Notes: generated by a model not told the origin, from the letters alone. Counted from the first letter of the stretch, positions 34,210 through 43,479 are shown. The stretch is 64,000 nt of DNA from Micromonospora arborensis (GCF_003205615.1 NZ_PYBV01000036.1:1-64000), one strand, 5' to 3'. Translations and numbers: made by a program.

Positions 34210-34420
34210 GTGCTGCCTGTCGAGCTGCCCCAGACGTGGGGCAATCAGGATCGTGGCCGGCCTGCCCGATGTGCGTGGCCGGCCTGCCCGATGTGCGTGG
34301 CCGGTCTGTCTGGTGTGCGTGGCCGGTCTGTCTGATGTGCGCCGCCGGTCTCCGGTGAGCGACCGGTGTGATCGCCGACCGAGCGGTCTGCCCCACTGCT
34401 GGGGCAGCTCTACAGGCACT
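34210..34420. repeat. Inverted-repeat-bounded intergenic segment with 22-bp tandem repeats
   Basis: The left end (34210-34243) and right end (34388-34420) are imperfect inverted copies about 33 bp long (CTGCCTGT-C-GAGCTGCCCCAG on the left). Each contains a 7-bp-stem hairpin (TGCCCCA...TGGGGCA). Inside, four 22-bp units at 34254-34341 begin TGGCCGG. The hairpins may terminate the convergent MFS and kinase genes. The overall form is also that of a small non-autonomous element. Nothing coding is seen in 34170-34523. Confidence 0.65.
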
Positions 34421-34523
34421 CACCGGTACACCCCACCCGCCAGCCGTGGTCCGCCGCCCGTTGGCGCGCCCGGTCAGAACTCCTGGTACATCACGTGCAG
34501 GCCAACCCGGCCGGGCAACAGGT

Positions 34524-35543
34524 TCAGTCGCCGGCGAGTGCGGCCAGCTCCGACTCCAGCAGCGCCGCGAGCCGGGCGTGCCGCTGTGGGTGGCTCTGCG
34601 CGGTCATGCCGCGGCTGGGCATCTCGACGGTCATCAGCAGGTACAGGTGCAACCGGTAGAGACCGAGCCGCCAGCGCGCGGACGCGTCCAGCACCACCGG
34701 CTCGACGGCAGCGGCCCGGTAGCCGCGCAGCAGAGGTTGCTCCGGGTCGTCCTCGACGCGTCGGAACAGCACCGGCGAAACCAGATCCAGCAGCGGATCG
34801 CCGTAGAGGAACCGTTCCCCGTCCACCAGCCCGCACAGCCGCAACCGGCCGTCCGCGTCGGGCGCGGCCAGCACGTTGCCGTCCCAGCAGTCGAAGTGCA
34901 GCAGGGCCGGGCGGCGCACCTCGTCCAACACGTCGGCGTGCGACCCCACCAGCGCGTGCAGGCGCTCCCGGGGCACGGGCAGCCGGACGTTCCACTCGGT
35001 CGCGTCGGCCAGCAGCGCGTCGAGCATCGCCGTGAACGCCGCCCGCCAGGTCGACCCGTCGGCCCGGTCGCCGTCGTACCCGAACCGGTCGCCGGTCACC
35101 CGATGCAGCGCGGCGAGGGCCACCCCGAGGTCGTACCGTGCCGGGCCGTCGTCGACCACGACACCGGCCTCAGCCAGCTCGTGCAGCGACCGGCCGGGCA
35201 GCAGCGCGGTGACCAACCACTCGCCGTACGCCGGGTCGGTGCCGTGATGCAACACCGGGGGTACGGGCACCTGCGGCGCATGGTCGGCGACGAGTCGGAA
35301 GTATCGGGCCTCGGCGGCGCAGAGTCCTCGTTCGTAGCGCAGCAGCGGCGTCCCGGCCGGTGGGGCCAGCTTCAGCACCACCCGGCTGTCGTCGTCGAGC
35401 AGCGCCCACCAGACCGTCGCGTACCCGCCGCCGGTCAGCGGACCGGTGTCGCGGACCCGGGTGTGCGACCCGAACGACGCACGGAGCAGGTACGCCACGT
35501 CGTCGCTCGTGATCCGACGCTGCGTCGGGCTGACCACGGTCAC
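34524..35543 (-). CDS. Aminoglycoside phosphotransferase-family small-molecule kinase
   Basis: 339 residues with the APH/choline-kinase fold. The catalytic loop is HFDCWDGNVL (about 216-225; HxDxxxxN) and the metal-binding Asp is in GLVDGE. VVLKLAPP holds the ATP-binding Lys. Despite the name, most relatives phosphorylate sugars, choline or other alcohols. It overlaps the lacI-type gene by 4 bp, so it is co-expressed with the regulator of the adjacent catabolic locus. It might phosphorylate the transported substrate or an intermediate. Antibiotic resistance is less likely in this context. Confidence 0.82.
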   Translation of the reverse strand: MTVVSPTQRRITSDDVAYLLRASFGSHTRVRDTGPLTGGGYATVWWALLDDDSRVVLKLAPPAGTPLLRYERGLCAAEARYFRLVADHAPQVPVPPVLHHGTDPAYGEWLVTALLPGRSLHELAEAGVVVDDGPARYDLGVALAALHRVTGDRFGYDGDRADGSTWRAAFTAMLDALLADATEWNVRLPVPRERLHALVGSHADVLDEVRRPALLHFDCWDGNVLAAPDADGRLRLCGLVDGERFLYGDPLLDLVSPVLFRRVEDDPEQPLLRGYRAAAVEPVVLDASARWRLGLYRLHLYLLMTVEMPSRGMTAQSHPQRHARLAALLESELAALAGD

Positions 35544-36613
35544 GGGGCGGCGTCACCTCTTCGCGCGCGCGGCACCGAGCCGGCCGAGGCACGGGCGGAG
35601 TGGGGGACGGGACCGGTGGTGTCGCGGCGGACCAGCTCGGCGGGGAGCACCTCGACCCGGGGTATCGGTGCCCCGGCGCCGAGCACCAGGGACATCGCCC
35701 GCACTCCCATGTCGACAAGCGGCAGCCGCACGGTGGTCAGCGCCGGGGTCACGTCCCGGGCGATCGGCATGTCGTCGAAGCCCACCACGGAGACCTGTTG
35801 CGGCACGGCCAGCGAACGGGCCCGCAGGGTGGCGAGCGCGCCGATGGCCATCGAGTCGTTGAGCGCCGCGATCGCGGTCAGCTCCGGGTCGGCGTCGAGC
35901 AGTCGGGCGGTCGCCTCGGCCCCGCCGTCGCGGTCGAACTCGGCGTACCGGATCCGCCGCTCGGGCAGGTCGCGGCCCTGCTCGCTGAGGGCCTGCCGGA
36001 GGCCGGCCAGCCGGTCGGTCGTGGTGGTGAGGATGCGCGGGCCGGCGACCACGCCGATCGCCCGGTGCCCCAGCCCGCACAGCTCCCGCCCGGCGAGGTA
36101 ACCGCCGGCCCGGTTGTCGGGCATCACCGCGTCGCCGGAGTGCTCGTGCCGACCGATCACCGCGACCCGCCCGCCGGTCGCCTCGTACGCGGCGAGCTTC
36201 TCGTTGAGCTGCCGGGTGAACGCCTCGTCGTGGTAGCCGGAGCCGGCCAGGATCAGGGCGGCCACCTGGTGACCACGCAGCAGCTCCACGTACTCCAGCT
36301 CACGGTCCGGATCGCGGTAGCTGTTGCAGATCATCAGGAGCCGGCCCTGGTCGGTGGCGACGCGTTGCAGGCCACGGGTGATCTCGGCGAAGTACGGGTC
36401 GGAAACGTCGTGCACGATCACGCCGACCGCGCTGCGGTGCGAGCGGGCCAGCAGTTGGGCGTGCGCGTTCGGCACGTACTGCAGCTCGGCGACCGCGGCG
36501 AGCACCCGCTCGCGCAGCTCGTCGGTGACCGGCTTGCTGCTGCCGTTGATCACGCGGGAGGCGGTGGCGGGTGAGACGCCCGCGCGGCGGGCCACATCGG
36601 ACAGGGTCGCCAT
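35540..36613 (-). CDS. LacI-family transcriptional repressor
   Basis: 357 residues. The helix-turn-helix is TLSDVARRAGVSPATASRVINGS (3-25), followed by the hinge and the periplasmic-binding-like domain (VGVIVHDVSDPYFAEITRGLQ, GGYLAGRELCGLGHRAIGVVAGP, VSVVGFDDMPIAR). It faces the cupin gene and the transporter operon. GAAAG-type palindromes lie downstream of the cupin promoter and on both sides of the transporter promoter, so it is the probable repressor of both. The inducer is probably the imported compound or its keto derivative. Confidence 0.93.
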   Translation of the reverse strand: MATLSDVARRAGVSPATASRVINGSSKPVTDELRERVLAAVAELQYVPNAHAQLLARSHRSAVGVIVHDVSDPYFAEITRGLQRVATDQGRLLMICNSYRDPDRELEYVELLRGHQVAALILAGSGYHDEAFTRQLNEKLAAYEATGGRVAVIGRHEHSGDAVMPDNRAGGYLAGRELCGLGHRAIGVVAGPRILTTTTDRLAGLRQALSEQGRDLPERRIRYAEFDRDGGAEATARLLDADPELTAIAALNDSMAIGALATLRARSLAVPQQVSVVGFDDMPIARDVTPALTTVRLPLVDMGVRAMSLVLGAGAPIPRVEVLPAELVRRDTTGPVPHSARASAGSVPRARRGDAAP

Positions 36614-36632
36614 GGCCCGCCCCCTCGGTCTG

Positions 36633-36688
36633 TTGACGGCGTTTCATCGTGCCGGCTAGCGTCACGGTACCGCAGAGAAAGCCCTTTC
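36633..36688 (+). promoter_or_regulatory. Cupin-gene promoter with LacI operator
   Basis: TTGACG (36633-36638) and TAGCGT (36657-36662) are spaced by 18 bp. The palindrome GAAAGCCCTTTC (36677-36688) lies just after the expected transcript start, where LacI binding would block initiation or elongation. Confidence 0.65.
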
Positions 36689-36706
36689 CCGCAGGGAGGC
36701 CCGGCC

Positions 36707-37426
36707 GTGTCGAATCGCTTCGCCGCCCCGCTGCCCGGCGGCATCGGGGTCTCCCGGTTGCGCGTCTACGACACCGTCGCCCCGGACGGTCTGGTGGGCG
36801 GCACCCCGCACCTGCACCTCTGCTGCACCGAGGGTTACCTGGTGACCGACGGCGAGGGCGCGGTGCAGACCCTGACCACCGCCGGTTTCCGGGAGACTCC
36901 GCTGCGGCCGGGCGCCGTGGTCTGGTTCGAGCCGGGCACCGTGCACCGCCTGATCAACGGCGGCGGTCTGACCATTGTGGTGCTCATGCAGAACAGCGGT
37001 CTACCCGAGGCCGGCGACGCGGTGCTGACGTTCCCGCCCGACGTGCTTGCTGATCCGGCCGCGTACGCGGCCGCGGCGGCGCTGCCCGACGGGGGAGCGC
37101 CGGGTGCGGACGTGCGCTGCGCGTACCGCAGGAGGGACCTTGCGGTGACCGGCTTCCAGGCGCTGCGCTCTGGTGGCCCGGCGGCGCTTGCCGCGTTCCA
37201 TGCCGCCGCGATCGCGCTGCGTCAGCCGCTGCTGGCGCGGTGGCGGCAGCGGTGGGAGGCCGGCGCGGGCCGTGCCGCCGCCGGCACCGGCGAGCAGCTC
37301 GATGCCCTAGAACGGGGGGATCCCGGTCACCTGGGCGAGGCGGGGGTGTACGCGGTGGACGAGCCGATCGAGCGGGGTCGGCTGGGCATGTGCGGCCTGC
37401 TCGACACCTATCCGGCGGCCGGCTGA
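36707..37426 (+). CDS. Cupin-domain protein
   Basis: 239 residues. The first half carries a cupin: TPHLHLCCTEGYLVTDGEG supplies two His and a Glu (about 34-44), and RPGAVVWFEPGTVHRLIN (about 66-83) gives the third His, so a metal-binding site is probable. The second half is helical and unrecognised. GTG 36707 has GGGAGG 7 bp before it. It is LacI-controlled and lies before the transporter operon, so it may be an isomerase, dioxygenase or sensor for the same substrate. The reaction is unknown. Confidence 0.75.
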   Translation: MSNRFAAPLPGGIGVSRLRVYDTVAPDGLVGGTPHLHLCCTEGYLVTDGEGAVQTLTTAGFRETPLRPGAVVWFEPGTVHRLINGGGLTIVVLMQNSGLPEAGDAVLTFPPDVLADPAAYAAAAALPDGGAPGADVRCAYRRRDLAVTGFQALRSGGPAALAAFHAAAIALRQPLLARWRQRWEAGAGRAAAGTGEQLDALERGDPGHLGEAGVYAVDEPIERGRLGMCGLLDTYPAAG

Positions 37427-37480
37427 CCGTCCACAGAATACGGCCGTCGAGCTCGACAGGCATCGGTGGAAACAGATAGA

Positions 37481-37535
37481 GGAAAGCCCTTGCCTGGTGT
37501 TGGTGGGCCGCCTACGCTCCTGGAAAGCGTTTGCC
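37481..37535 (+). promoter_or_regulatory. Transporter-operon promoter flanked by two LacI operators
   Basis: TTGCCT (37490-37495) and TACGCT (37513-37518) are separated by 17 bp. One operator, GGAAAGCCCTTGCC (37481-37494), covers the -35. Another, GGAAAGCGTTTGCC (37522-37535), covers the expected start site. Both share the GAAAG half-site of the cupin operator. Confidence 0.75.
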
Positions 37536-37593
37536 TGATCCGCCGACCGGCTCCCTTCCCCGAAGGCCGGGCCGGGCCCCGAGGAGGTTCCGC

Positions 37594-38511
37594 GTGACCG
37601 AGAACGCTCTGGACACGGCGGGCCGACGGGCCGGATCGCCGGCCACCGGCGGTGTCGGACCGTCCCCTGTGGCTGGACTGCCACCCGGCAGCGGTGGCCG
37701 CCCTCCTCGCCCGACGCTCGGCCGCCGCGCGGCGACCTTCGCCGACTCGCTCTGGCGCCCGGCGCTGGTGCTCGCGGCCTTCGTCGCGGCGTGGTGGTTC
37801 GTGGCCGCCCGGGAGTACGTCCCCAACTACCTGGTGCCCACGCCCGGCCAGGTCTGGGAGACGATGACCGGTCAGTGGTCCGAGTTGGCCCGACACACAG
37901 TGGTCACCCTCTACGAGACGGTTTTCGGCTTCGTGCTGGCCGCCGCGTTGGGTCTGGCCACCGCCGTCGCCATCGCCTACTCGCGCACCCTGGACAAGGC
38001 GCTCTATCCGATCGTGCTGTTCGCACAGGTCATCCCGAAGATCGCTATCGCACCGCTGCTGGTGGTCTGGTTCGGTCTCGGCCTCACCCCGAAGATCATC
38101 CTGGCGGTGCTCATCGCGTTCTTCCCGGTGGTCATCTCCGGCGTGGCCGGGCTGCGCTCCACCGACCCGGAGCTGCTCGACCTCGCCGCCACGATGGGCG
38201 CTGGTCCGTGGCGCACCTTCCGCAAGATCCGTTTCCCGAACGCGTTGCCGCACCTGATGGCCGGCCTGAAGGTGGCCGTCACCCTCGCGGTGGTCGGTGC
38301 CGTGGTCGGTGAGTTCGTCGGTGCCAGCGAAGGGCTCGGCTACGTCCTGTTGCTGGCCAACGGCAATCTCGACGCCCCGCTGCTGTTCGCCGACCTGATC
38401 CTGATGTCCGCCATCGGCATCGTCCTGTTCGTCCTGGTCGAGATCGCCGAGGCACTGCTCATCCCGTGGCACGCCAGCCGTCGAGCCGGCGTGTCACTCA
38501 CCACCTCCTGA
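37594..38511 (+). CDS. ABC transporter permease (SsuC/TauC/ThiX class)
   Basis: 305 residues: a disordered N-terminal stretch of about 50, then six transmembrane helices of the BPD_transp_1 fold. The EAA loop, DLAATMGAGPWRTFRKIRFPNALPHLMAGL (about 195-225), docks the ATPase. GTG 37594 has GAGGAGG 6 bp upstream. It forms an importer with the next two genes. This class typically moves sulfonates, nitrate, pyrimidine precursors or small aromatic acids rather than sugars, which is at odds with the sugar-type enzymes downstream. Confidence 0.93.
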   Translation: MTENALDTAGRRAGSPATGGVGPSPVAGLPPGSGGRPPRPTLGRRAATFADSLWRPALVLAAFVAAWWFVAAREYVPNYLVPTPGQVWETMTGQWSELARHTVVTLYETVFGFVLAAALGLATAVAIAYSRTLDKALYPIVLFAQVIPKIAIAPLLVVWFGLGLTPKIILAVLIAFFPVVISGVAGLRSTDPELLDLAATMGAGPWRTFRKIRFPNALPHLMAGLKVAVTLAVVGAVVGEFVGASEGLGYVLLLANGNLDAPLLFADLILMSAIGIVLFVLVEIAEALLIPWHASRRAGVSLTTS

Positions 38512-38534
38512 CCGACCCCATCACGGAGGCACCG

Positions 38535-39539
38535 ATGAAACGCACCGCCACCACCATCCTGGCCACCGCCGCACTGCTCCTCGCCGCCACCGGCTGCGGT
38601 GGGGACGACTCCGCCGGCAAGACCGGCGCCGACGGCAGTAAGCAGGTCACCCTCACCCTCAACTGGGTGCCCTACGGCGAGCACGCGCCGTTCTACTACG
38701 GCCTGCAGAAGGGCTACTACTCGGCCGAGGGCATCGACCTGAAGATCCTGCCGGGCAACGGCTCGGGCAACACGGTCAAGCAGGTCGCCCAGAAGCAGAC
38801 CGACTTCGGCTGGGCGGACAGCCCGGTGCTGCTCAAGTCGGTGGCCAGCGGGATGCCGGTACGCAGCCTCGGCGCGTACCTGGAGAAGGGCCCCTCCTCG
38901 GTGGAGTTCTTCACCGAGGAGAACATCAAGACCCCGGCGGACCTCAAGGGCAAGACCGTCGGCGGCACCCCCGGCGACGCGCTCTACGCGACCTTCCCGG
39001 CCTGGCTGGAGAAGAACGGCCTCAAGAAGGACGACGTCAAGGTGGTCAACGTGGACGCCGCCGGCAAGATCGCCGCCCTGGCCGAGGGCAAGGTCGACGC
39101 CATCATGGGCTTCTTCCACGACCAGGCGCCCACCATCGAGAGCAAGACCGGCAAGAAGGTCGACGTGCTGCTCTTCGCCGACTACGGGATGAACCTGCTC
39201 GGCACCGGCCTGATCGCCAACACCCAGACCCTGCAGAAGGACCCGGAGCTGGCCCGCAAGTTCGTCCGGGCCACCCAGAAGTCCTGGGCTGACGCCGCGC
39301 GCGACCCGGCCGGCGCGGTGAGCGCGATGGTCACGCTCGCCGAGAACGAGCCCGCCCCCGAGGTGCTCACCAAGCAGCTCACCCTCAACCTCCCGCTGCT
39401 CGGCGGCGAGGGCCCGCCCGGAGTGAACACCGAGGCCCAGTGGACCGAGACCATCGACCTGATGTCCCGCTACGCGGAGCTGAAGGACCCGGGCGCGCCG
39501 AACGCGTACTGGGACTCCTCGTACGCGGCCCAGGGGTGA
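38535..39539 (+). CDS. NMT1/THI5-like substrate-binding lipoprotein
   Basis: 334 residues. The signal peptide ends in a lipobox with Cys21 (LAATGC). The binding domain has LNWVPYGEHAPFYYGLQKGYYSAEGIDLKI (about 41-70), the hallmark of NMT1/THI5-like proteins, and GNTVKQVAQKQTDFGWADSP. It delivers ligand to the permease. The family binds thiamine-pyrimidine precursors, riboflavin-like or aromatic compounds and others. Ligand identity cannot be read here. Confidence 0.92.
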   Translation: MKRTATTILATAALLLAATGCGGDDSAGKTGADGSKQVTLTLNWVPYGEHAPFYYGLQKGYYSAEGIDLKILPGNGSGNTVKQVAQKQTDFGWADSPVLLKSVASGMPVRSLGAYLEKGPSSVEFFTEENIKTPADLKGKTVGGTPGDALYATFPAWLEKNGLKKDDVKVVNVDAAGKIAALAEGKVDAIMGFFHDQAPTIESKTGKKVDVLLFADYGMNLLGTGLIANTQTLQKDPELARKFVRATQKSWADAARDPAGAVSAMVTLAENEPAPEVLTKQLTLNLPLLGGEGPPGVNTEAQWTETIDLMSRYAELKDPGAPNAYWDSSYAAQG

Positions 39540-39543
39540 CCCG

Positions 39544-40338
39544 GTGACCGCCGCGCCGGCCGACACCGGCACCGCCATCGGGATGTCCGGGGTGACCGTC
39601 CGATTCACCTCCCGACGGTCGCAGACCACCGCGCTGGACGACGTGTCGCTGGACATCGAGCCGGGTGAGTTCGTCACGATCGTCGGCCCGTCCGGCTGCG
39701 GCAAGTCCACCCTGCTGAAGATCATCGCGGGGTTGGTCACACCGACCAGCGGCGCGGTGTCGTTGCGGCGACGCCCGGTGCGCGGCCCGCAGAAGGAGAT
39801 CGGCTTCGTCTTCCAGAAGGCCGCGTTGCTGGAGTGGCGCGGCGCGCGCGCCAACATCCTGCTCCAGGCCGAGATGCGGGGCATGGACCGGGCGCTGGCG
39901 GCCCGCCGGGCGGACGAGCTGATCGAGATGACCGGGCTGACCGGCTTCGAGAAGGCGCTGCCCCACGAGTTGTCCGGCGGCATGCAGCAGCGGGTGGCGC
40001 TCTGCCGTGCGCTGCTGCACTCCCCGCCGGTGCTGCTCATGGACGAACCGTTCGGCGCCCTGGACGCGCTGACCCGGGAGCAGATGAACGCCGAACTGCA
40101 CCGGATCTGGCGGGAGACCGACACCACTGTCGTGCTGGTCACCCACTCCATCGCGGAGGCGGTCTTCCTCGGCACCCGGGTCGTCGTGATGAGCGCCCGG
40201 CCCGGCCGGATCATCCGCACCTTCCCGGTCGAGTTGCCGGCGCACCGCGACTACGCGCAGGTGATGTCGGATTCCCGGTTCGACCGGCTCGCCACCGACC
40301 TGCGTGGGTTGCTCGGCAGCGCGGCCGCCAACCACTGA
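39544..40338 (+). CDS. ABC transporter ATPase (SsuB/TauB class)
   Basis: 264 residues. Walker A is GPSGCGKST (49-57), Q-loop VFQKAALLEW, signature LSGGMQQRVALCRAL (144-158) and Walker B VLLMDEPFGALDALTRE (about 162-178), followed by the H-loop VTHSI. It starts at GTG 39544, 4 bp after the previous stop. It energises the importer formed with the two upstream genes. Confidence 0.94.
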   Translation: MTAAPADTGTAIGMSGVTVRFTSRRSQTTALDDVSLDIEPGEFVTIVGPSGCGKSTLLKIIAGLVTPTSGAVSLRRRPVRGPQKEIGFVFQKAALLEWRGARANILLQAEMRGMDRALAARRADELIEMTGLTGFEKALPHELSGGMQQRVALCRALLHSPPVLLMDEPFGALDALTREQMNAELHRIWRETDTTVVLVTHSIAEAVFLGTRVVVMSARPGRIIRTFPVELPAHRDYAQVMSDSRFDRLATDLRGLLGSAAANH

Positions 40339-40376
40339 GCGCGAATCGGCACGACCAGCACGACGGAAGGAACACC

Positions 40377-41528
40377 ATGACCCGCAGGTCGATCGGCATC
40401 ATCGTCAACGGAGTGACCGGGAGGATGGGTTACCGGCAGCATCTCGTCCGCTCGCTGCTGGCCATCCGTGAATCCGGCGGTGTGACGGTGGCCGACGGCA
40501 CGACCATCTGGCCGGAACCGGTCCTGGTCGGGCGCAACGAGACGAAGCTCCGGGAGATCGCCGAACGGCACGGGCTGAGCGACTGGACGACCGACCTGAC
40601 CTCGGCGCTGGCCCGCGACGACGTCGAGATCTACTTCGACGCCCTGGTCACCCGGCAGCGGGAGAAGGCAATCCGGCAGGCCATCGAGGCCGGCAAGCAC
40701 ATCTACACGGAGAAGCCACTGGCCGAGGACACCGCGGCGGCGCTCGACCTGGCCCGGGCGGCAGACGCGGCCGGCGTACGCACCGGCGTCGTGCAGGACA
40801 AGCTGTTCCTGCCCGGTCTGCGCAAACTCAAGCGCCTCGTCGACGGCGGCTTCTTCGGCCGGATTCTCTCGGTGCGCGGCGAGTTCGGCTACTGGGTGTT
40901 CGAGGGCGACTGGCAGCCCGCGCAGCGTCCGTCGTGGAACTACCGAGCGGAGGACGGCGGCGGCATCGTGGTCGACATGTTCCCGCACTGGCACTACGTC
41001 CTGGAGGAGCTGTTCGGTCGGGTCAACGCGGTCTCCTGCGTGACCGCCACCCATGTGCCGGAGCGGGTCGACGAGGCCGGTCAGGTGTATCAGGCCACCG
41101 CCGACGACGCCGCGTACGCCGTCTTCGAACTCGACGGCGGGGTGATTGCGCAGATCAACTCGGCCTGGAGTGTGCGGGTGTACCGCGACGAGTTGGTGGA
41201 GTTCCAGGTCGACGGCACCGAGGGCAGCGCGGTGGCCGGGTTGCGCAACTGCCGGATCCAGCATCGGGCGGTCACTCCGAAGCCGGTGTGGAACCCGGAC
41301 CTGCCGGCCACCGAGGACTTCCGGGCCCAGTGGGCCGAGGTGCCCGACAACGAGGAGTTCGACAACGGCTTCAAGGTGCAGTGGGAGGCGTACCTGCGGC
41401 ACGTCGTGGCCGGTGAGCCGTTCCGGTGGGACTTCCTGGCCGGCGCCCGCGGCGTGCAACTCGCCGAGTTGGGGTTGCGCTCGGCCCGCGAGGGCGGTCG
41501 CATCGAGGTGCCGGAGCTGCGTTCATGA
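40377..41528 (+). CDS. Gfo/Idh/MocA-family NAD(P)-dependent dehydrogenase
   Basis: 383 residues. The Rossmann part starts GIIVNGVTGRMGYRQH (7-22), a variant glycine motif. The family's EKP motif (YTEKPLAED, about 110-118) is present, with FGYWVFEGDWQPAQRPSWNYRAEDGGG and MFPHWHY in the substrate domain. It oxidises an alcohol carbon of a sugar, cyclitol or similar compound to a ketone. GGAAGG precedes ATG 40377. Its stop overlaps the next start (ATGA). It is probably the first catabolic step after uptake. Confidence 0.9.
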   Translation: MTRRSIGIIVNGVTGRMGYRQHLVRSLLAIRESGGVTVADGTTIWPEPVLVGRNETKLREIAERHGLSDWTTDLTSALARDDVEIYFDALVTRQREKAIRQAIEAGKHIYTEKPLAEDTAAALDLARAADAAGVRTGVVQDKLFLPGLRKLKRLVDGGFFGRILSVRGEFGYWVFEGDWQPAQRPSWNYRAEDGGGIVVDMFPHWHYVLEELFGRVNAVSCVTATHVPERVDEAGQVYQATADDAAYAVFELDGGVIAQINSAWSVRVYRDELVEFQVDGTEGSAVAGLRNCRIQHRAVTPKPVWNPDLPATEDFRAQWAEVPDNEEFDNGFKVQWEAYLRHVVAGEPFRWDFLAGARGVQLAELGLRSAREGGRIEVPELRS

Positions 41529-42676
41529 CCGCCGAGGTCGTGCTGCCGGGCGGGCGGCGGTACCGGCTGGCCTCAGGGAGCGGGTTCGCCCGGCCGGCCG
41601 CACCCGCGACCAGCCGGATCGCGTACGCCGCCGCGCACGTGGTCGCCGACCCGGGGGCGGAGAACGTGCCGGGCGCACCGGCGGCGGTGGACTGGGACAC
41701 CACGCTCGCGTTTCGGCGGCACCTCTGGTCGTACGGGCTGGGGGTCGCCGAGGCGATGGACACCGCCCAGCGGGGGATGGGGCTGGACTATCCGGCCACC
41801 CGCGAGTTGATCCGCCGCAGCGCCGCCGAGGCTCGCGCGGTGGGTGGGCGGATCGTCGCCGGTGTCGGCACCGATCAGCTACCGCCCGGCCCGGCCACCC
41901 TGGCCGCGGTCCGGGCCGCGTACGCCGAGCAGCTCGACGACGTACACGCGGTCGGCGCCCAGCCGGTGCTGATGTGCAGCCGGCACCTGGCCGCCGCCGC
42001 CCGCGGCCCGGAGGACTACCTGCGGGTGTACGACGAGCTGCTGACCGCCGCCGAAGGGCCGGTGGTGCTGCACTGGCTGGGCCCGATGTTCGACCCGGCG
42101 TTGACCGGCTACTGGGGTGCGGTCGACCTGGACCTGGCCGCCGACACGGTCATCGAGCTGATCAAGGCACACCAGTCCAGGGTGGACGGCATCAAGGTGT
42201 CGCTGCTCGACGCCGGCCGTGAGGTGGCGCTGCGCCGTCGACTACCAGCCGGGGTACGCCTCTACACCGGCGACGACTTCCACTACCCGGAGCTGATCCG
42301 GGGTGACGAGGTGGGTCACTCCGACGCGCTGCTCGGGGTGTTCGCGGCCATCGCGCCGGCCGCCGCCGCGGCGCTGGCCGCCCTCGACCGGGGCGACCGG
42401 GCGGCGTACGACGAGATCTTCGCGCCCACGGTGCCGCTGGCCCGGCACCTGTTCGCGGCACCGACGTGGCACTACAAGACGGGGATCGTGTTCCTGGCCT
42501 GGCTGGCCGGGCACCAGGACCACTTCACGATGGTCGGCGGCGCGCAGTCCGGCCGTTCTCCGGCGCACCTGGCGACCCTGCTCACCCTGGCCGACGCGGC
42601 CGGGCTGCTGCCCGACGCCGATCTGGCCGCGGCCCGCGCCCGGGCGCTGTTCACCGTCGCGGGTGTATCGCAGTGA
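41525..42676 (+). CDS. Dihydrodipicolinate-synthase-like protein (DUF993)
   Basis: 383 residues. The sequence fits the DUF993 branch of the aldolase TIM-barrel superfamily: VVLHWLGPMFDPALTGYWG, DGIKVSLLDAGRE (Lys as possible Schiff-base residue, about 224), and LYTGDDFHYPELIRGD. No member has an established reaction that I know of. Coupled to the dehydrogenase (ATGA) and the isomerase-like gene (GTGA), it could split or rearrange the keto intermediate. The tight overlap makes a shared pathway almost certain. Confidence 0.85.
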   Translation: MTAEVVLPGGRRYRLASGSGFARPAAPATSRIAYAAAHVVADPGAENVPGAPAAVDWDTTLAFRRHLWSYGLGVAEAMDTAQRGMGLDYPATRELIRRSAAEARAVGGRIVAGVGTDQLPPGPATLAAVRAAYAEQLDDVHAVGAQPVLMCSRHLAAAARGPEDYLRVYDELLTAAEGPVVLHWLGPMFDPALTGYWGAVDLDLAADTVIELIKAHQSRVDGIKVSLLDAGREVALRRRLPAGVRLYTGDDFHYPELIRGDEVGHSDALLGVFAAIAPAAAAALAALDRGDRAAYDEIFAPTVPLARHLFAAPTWHYKTGIVFLAWLAGHQDHFTMVGGAQSGRSPAHLATLLTLADAAGLLPDADLAAARARALFTVAGVSQ

Positions 42677-43479
42677 CCGGGCTGCGCCGGTTCTCGTTCA
42701 ACCAGGCGACCGCCCAGCGGTGGCCGCTGCCCGACGCGGTGGCCGGCTGTGTGGCTGCCGGCGTACCGGGCATCGGGTTGTGGCGGGAGCCCGTCGCCGA
42801 GCATGGCCTGGCCCGGTCGGCGAAGCTGGTCCGCGACGCCGGCCTCGCCGTCACCTCGCTGTGTCGCGGCGGCTTCTTCGCGGCCGACGACTGGCGTGCG
42901 GAAAATCTGCGCGCCATCGAGGAGGCAGCCACGCTCGGCGCACCGGAGCTGGTGCTGGTCTCCGGAGGGTTGCCGCCCGGCAGCCGGGACATCGACGGCG
43001 CCCGTCGTCAGGTCGCCGACGCGATCGGTGAGTTGGCCCCGCACGCGGCGGCAGCCGGGGTGCGCCTGGCGATCGAGCCACTGCACCCGATGTTCGCCGC
43101 CGACCGGTGCGTGATCGCCACCCTGGGTCAGGCGCTGGACATCGCCGAGCTGTTCGAGCCGACCGTCGTCGGGGTGGTGGTCGACGCGTACCACGTGTGG
43201 TGGGACGACACGGTGTACGCGCAGATCGAGCGGGCCGGCCCACGGATCGCCGCATTCCAGGTCTGTGACTGGGTGACGCCGCTGCCGGAGGGGGTGCTGC
43301 TCGGCCGGGCGCTGCCCGGCGACGGCTGCATCGAGCTGCGTCGGCTGCGCGAGGCGGTGGACGCGGCCGGGTACGTCGGCCCGATCGAGGTGGAGGTCTT
43401 CTCCGCAGAGGTGTGGGCGCGTCCCGGTGCGGAGGTGCTGGACGCGGCGATCGCCGGCTACCTGGGCCACGTTGTCTGA
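42673..43479 (+). CDS. Sugar phosphate isomerase/epimerase (AP-endonuclease-2 TIM barrel)
   Basis: 268 residues. The barrel carries metal ligands in RLAIEPLHPMF (Glu), VVDAYHVWWDD (Asp and His), AFQVCDW and PIEVEVFS (Glu), the IolE/IolI/xylose-isomerase-like set. These enzymes isomerise, epimerise or dehydrate sugars and inosose-type keto-cyclitols. GTG 42673 overlaps the previous stop. With a Gfo/Idh/MocA dehydrogenase next to it, an inositol-like logic (oxidise, then isomerise or dehydrate) is likely, but the iol genes themselves are absent. Confidence 0.88.
   Translation: MTGLRRFSFNQATAQRWPLPDAVAGCVAAGVPGIGLWREPVAEHGLARSAKLVRDAGLAVTSLCRGGFFAADDWRAENLRAIEEAATLGAPELVLVSGGLPPGSRDIDGARRQVADAIGELAPHAAAAGVRLAIEPLHPMFAADRCVIATLGQALDIAELFEPTVVGVVVDAYHVWWDDTVYAQIERAGPRIAAFQVCDWVTPLPEGVLLGRALPGDGCIELRRLREAVDAAGYVGPIEVEVFSAEVWARPGAEVLDAAIAGYLGHVV

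Noticed and set aside
34254..34341. CRISPR-like array
   Set aside because: The 22-bp units are head-to-tail with no spacers, and no cas genes are present.
34524..35543. Aminoglycoside resistance gene
   Set aside because: The fold matches, but its 4-bp overlap with a LacI repressor of a catabolic locus makes a metabolic kinase more likely.
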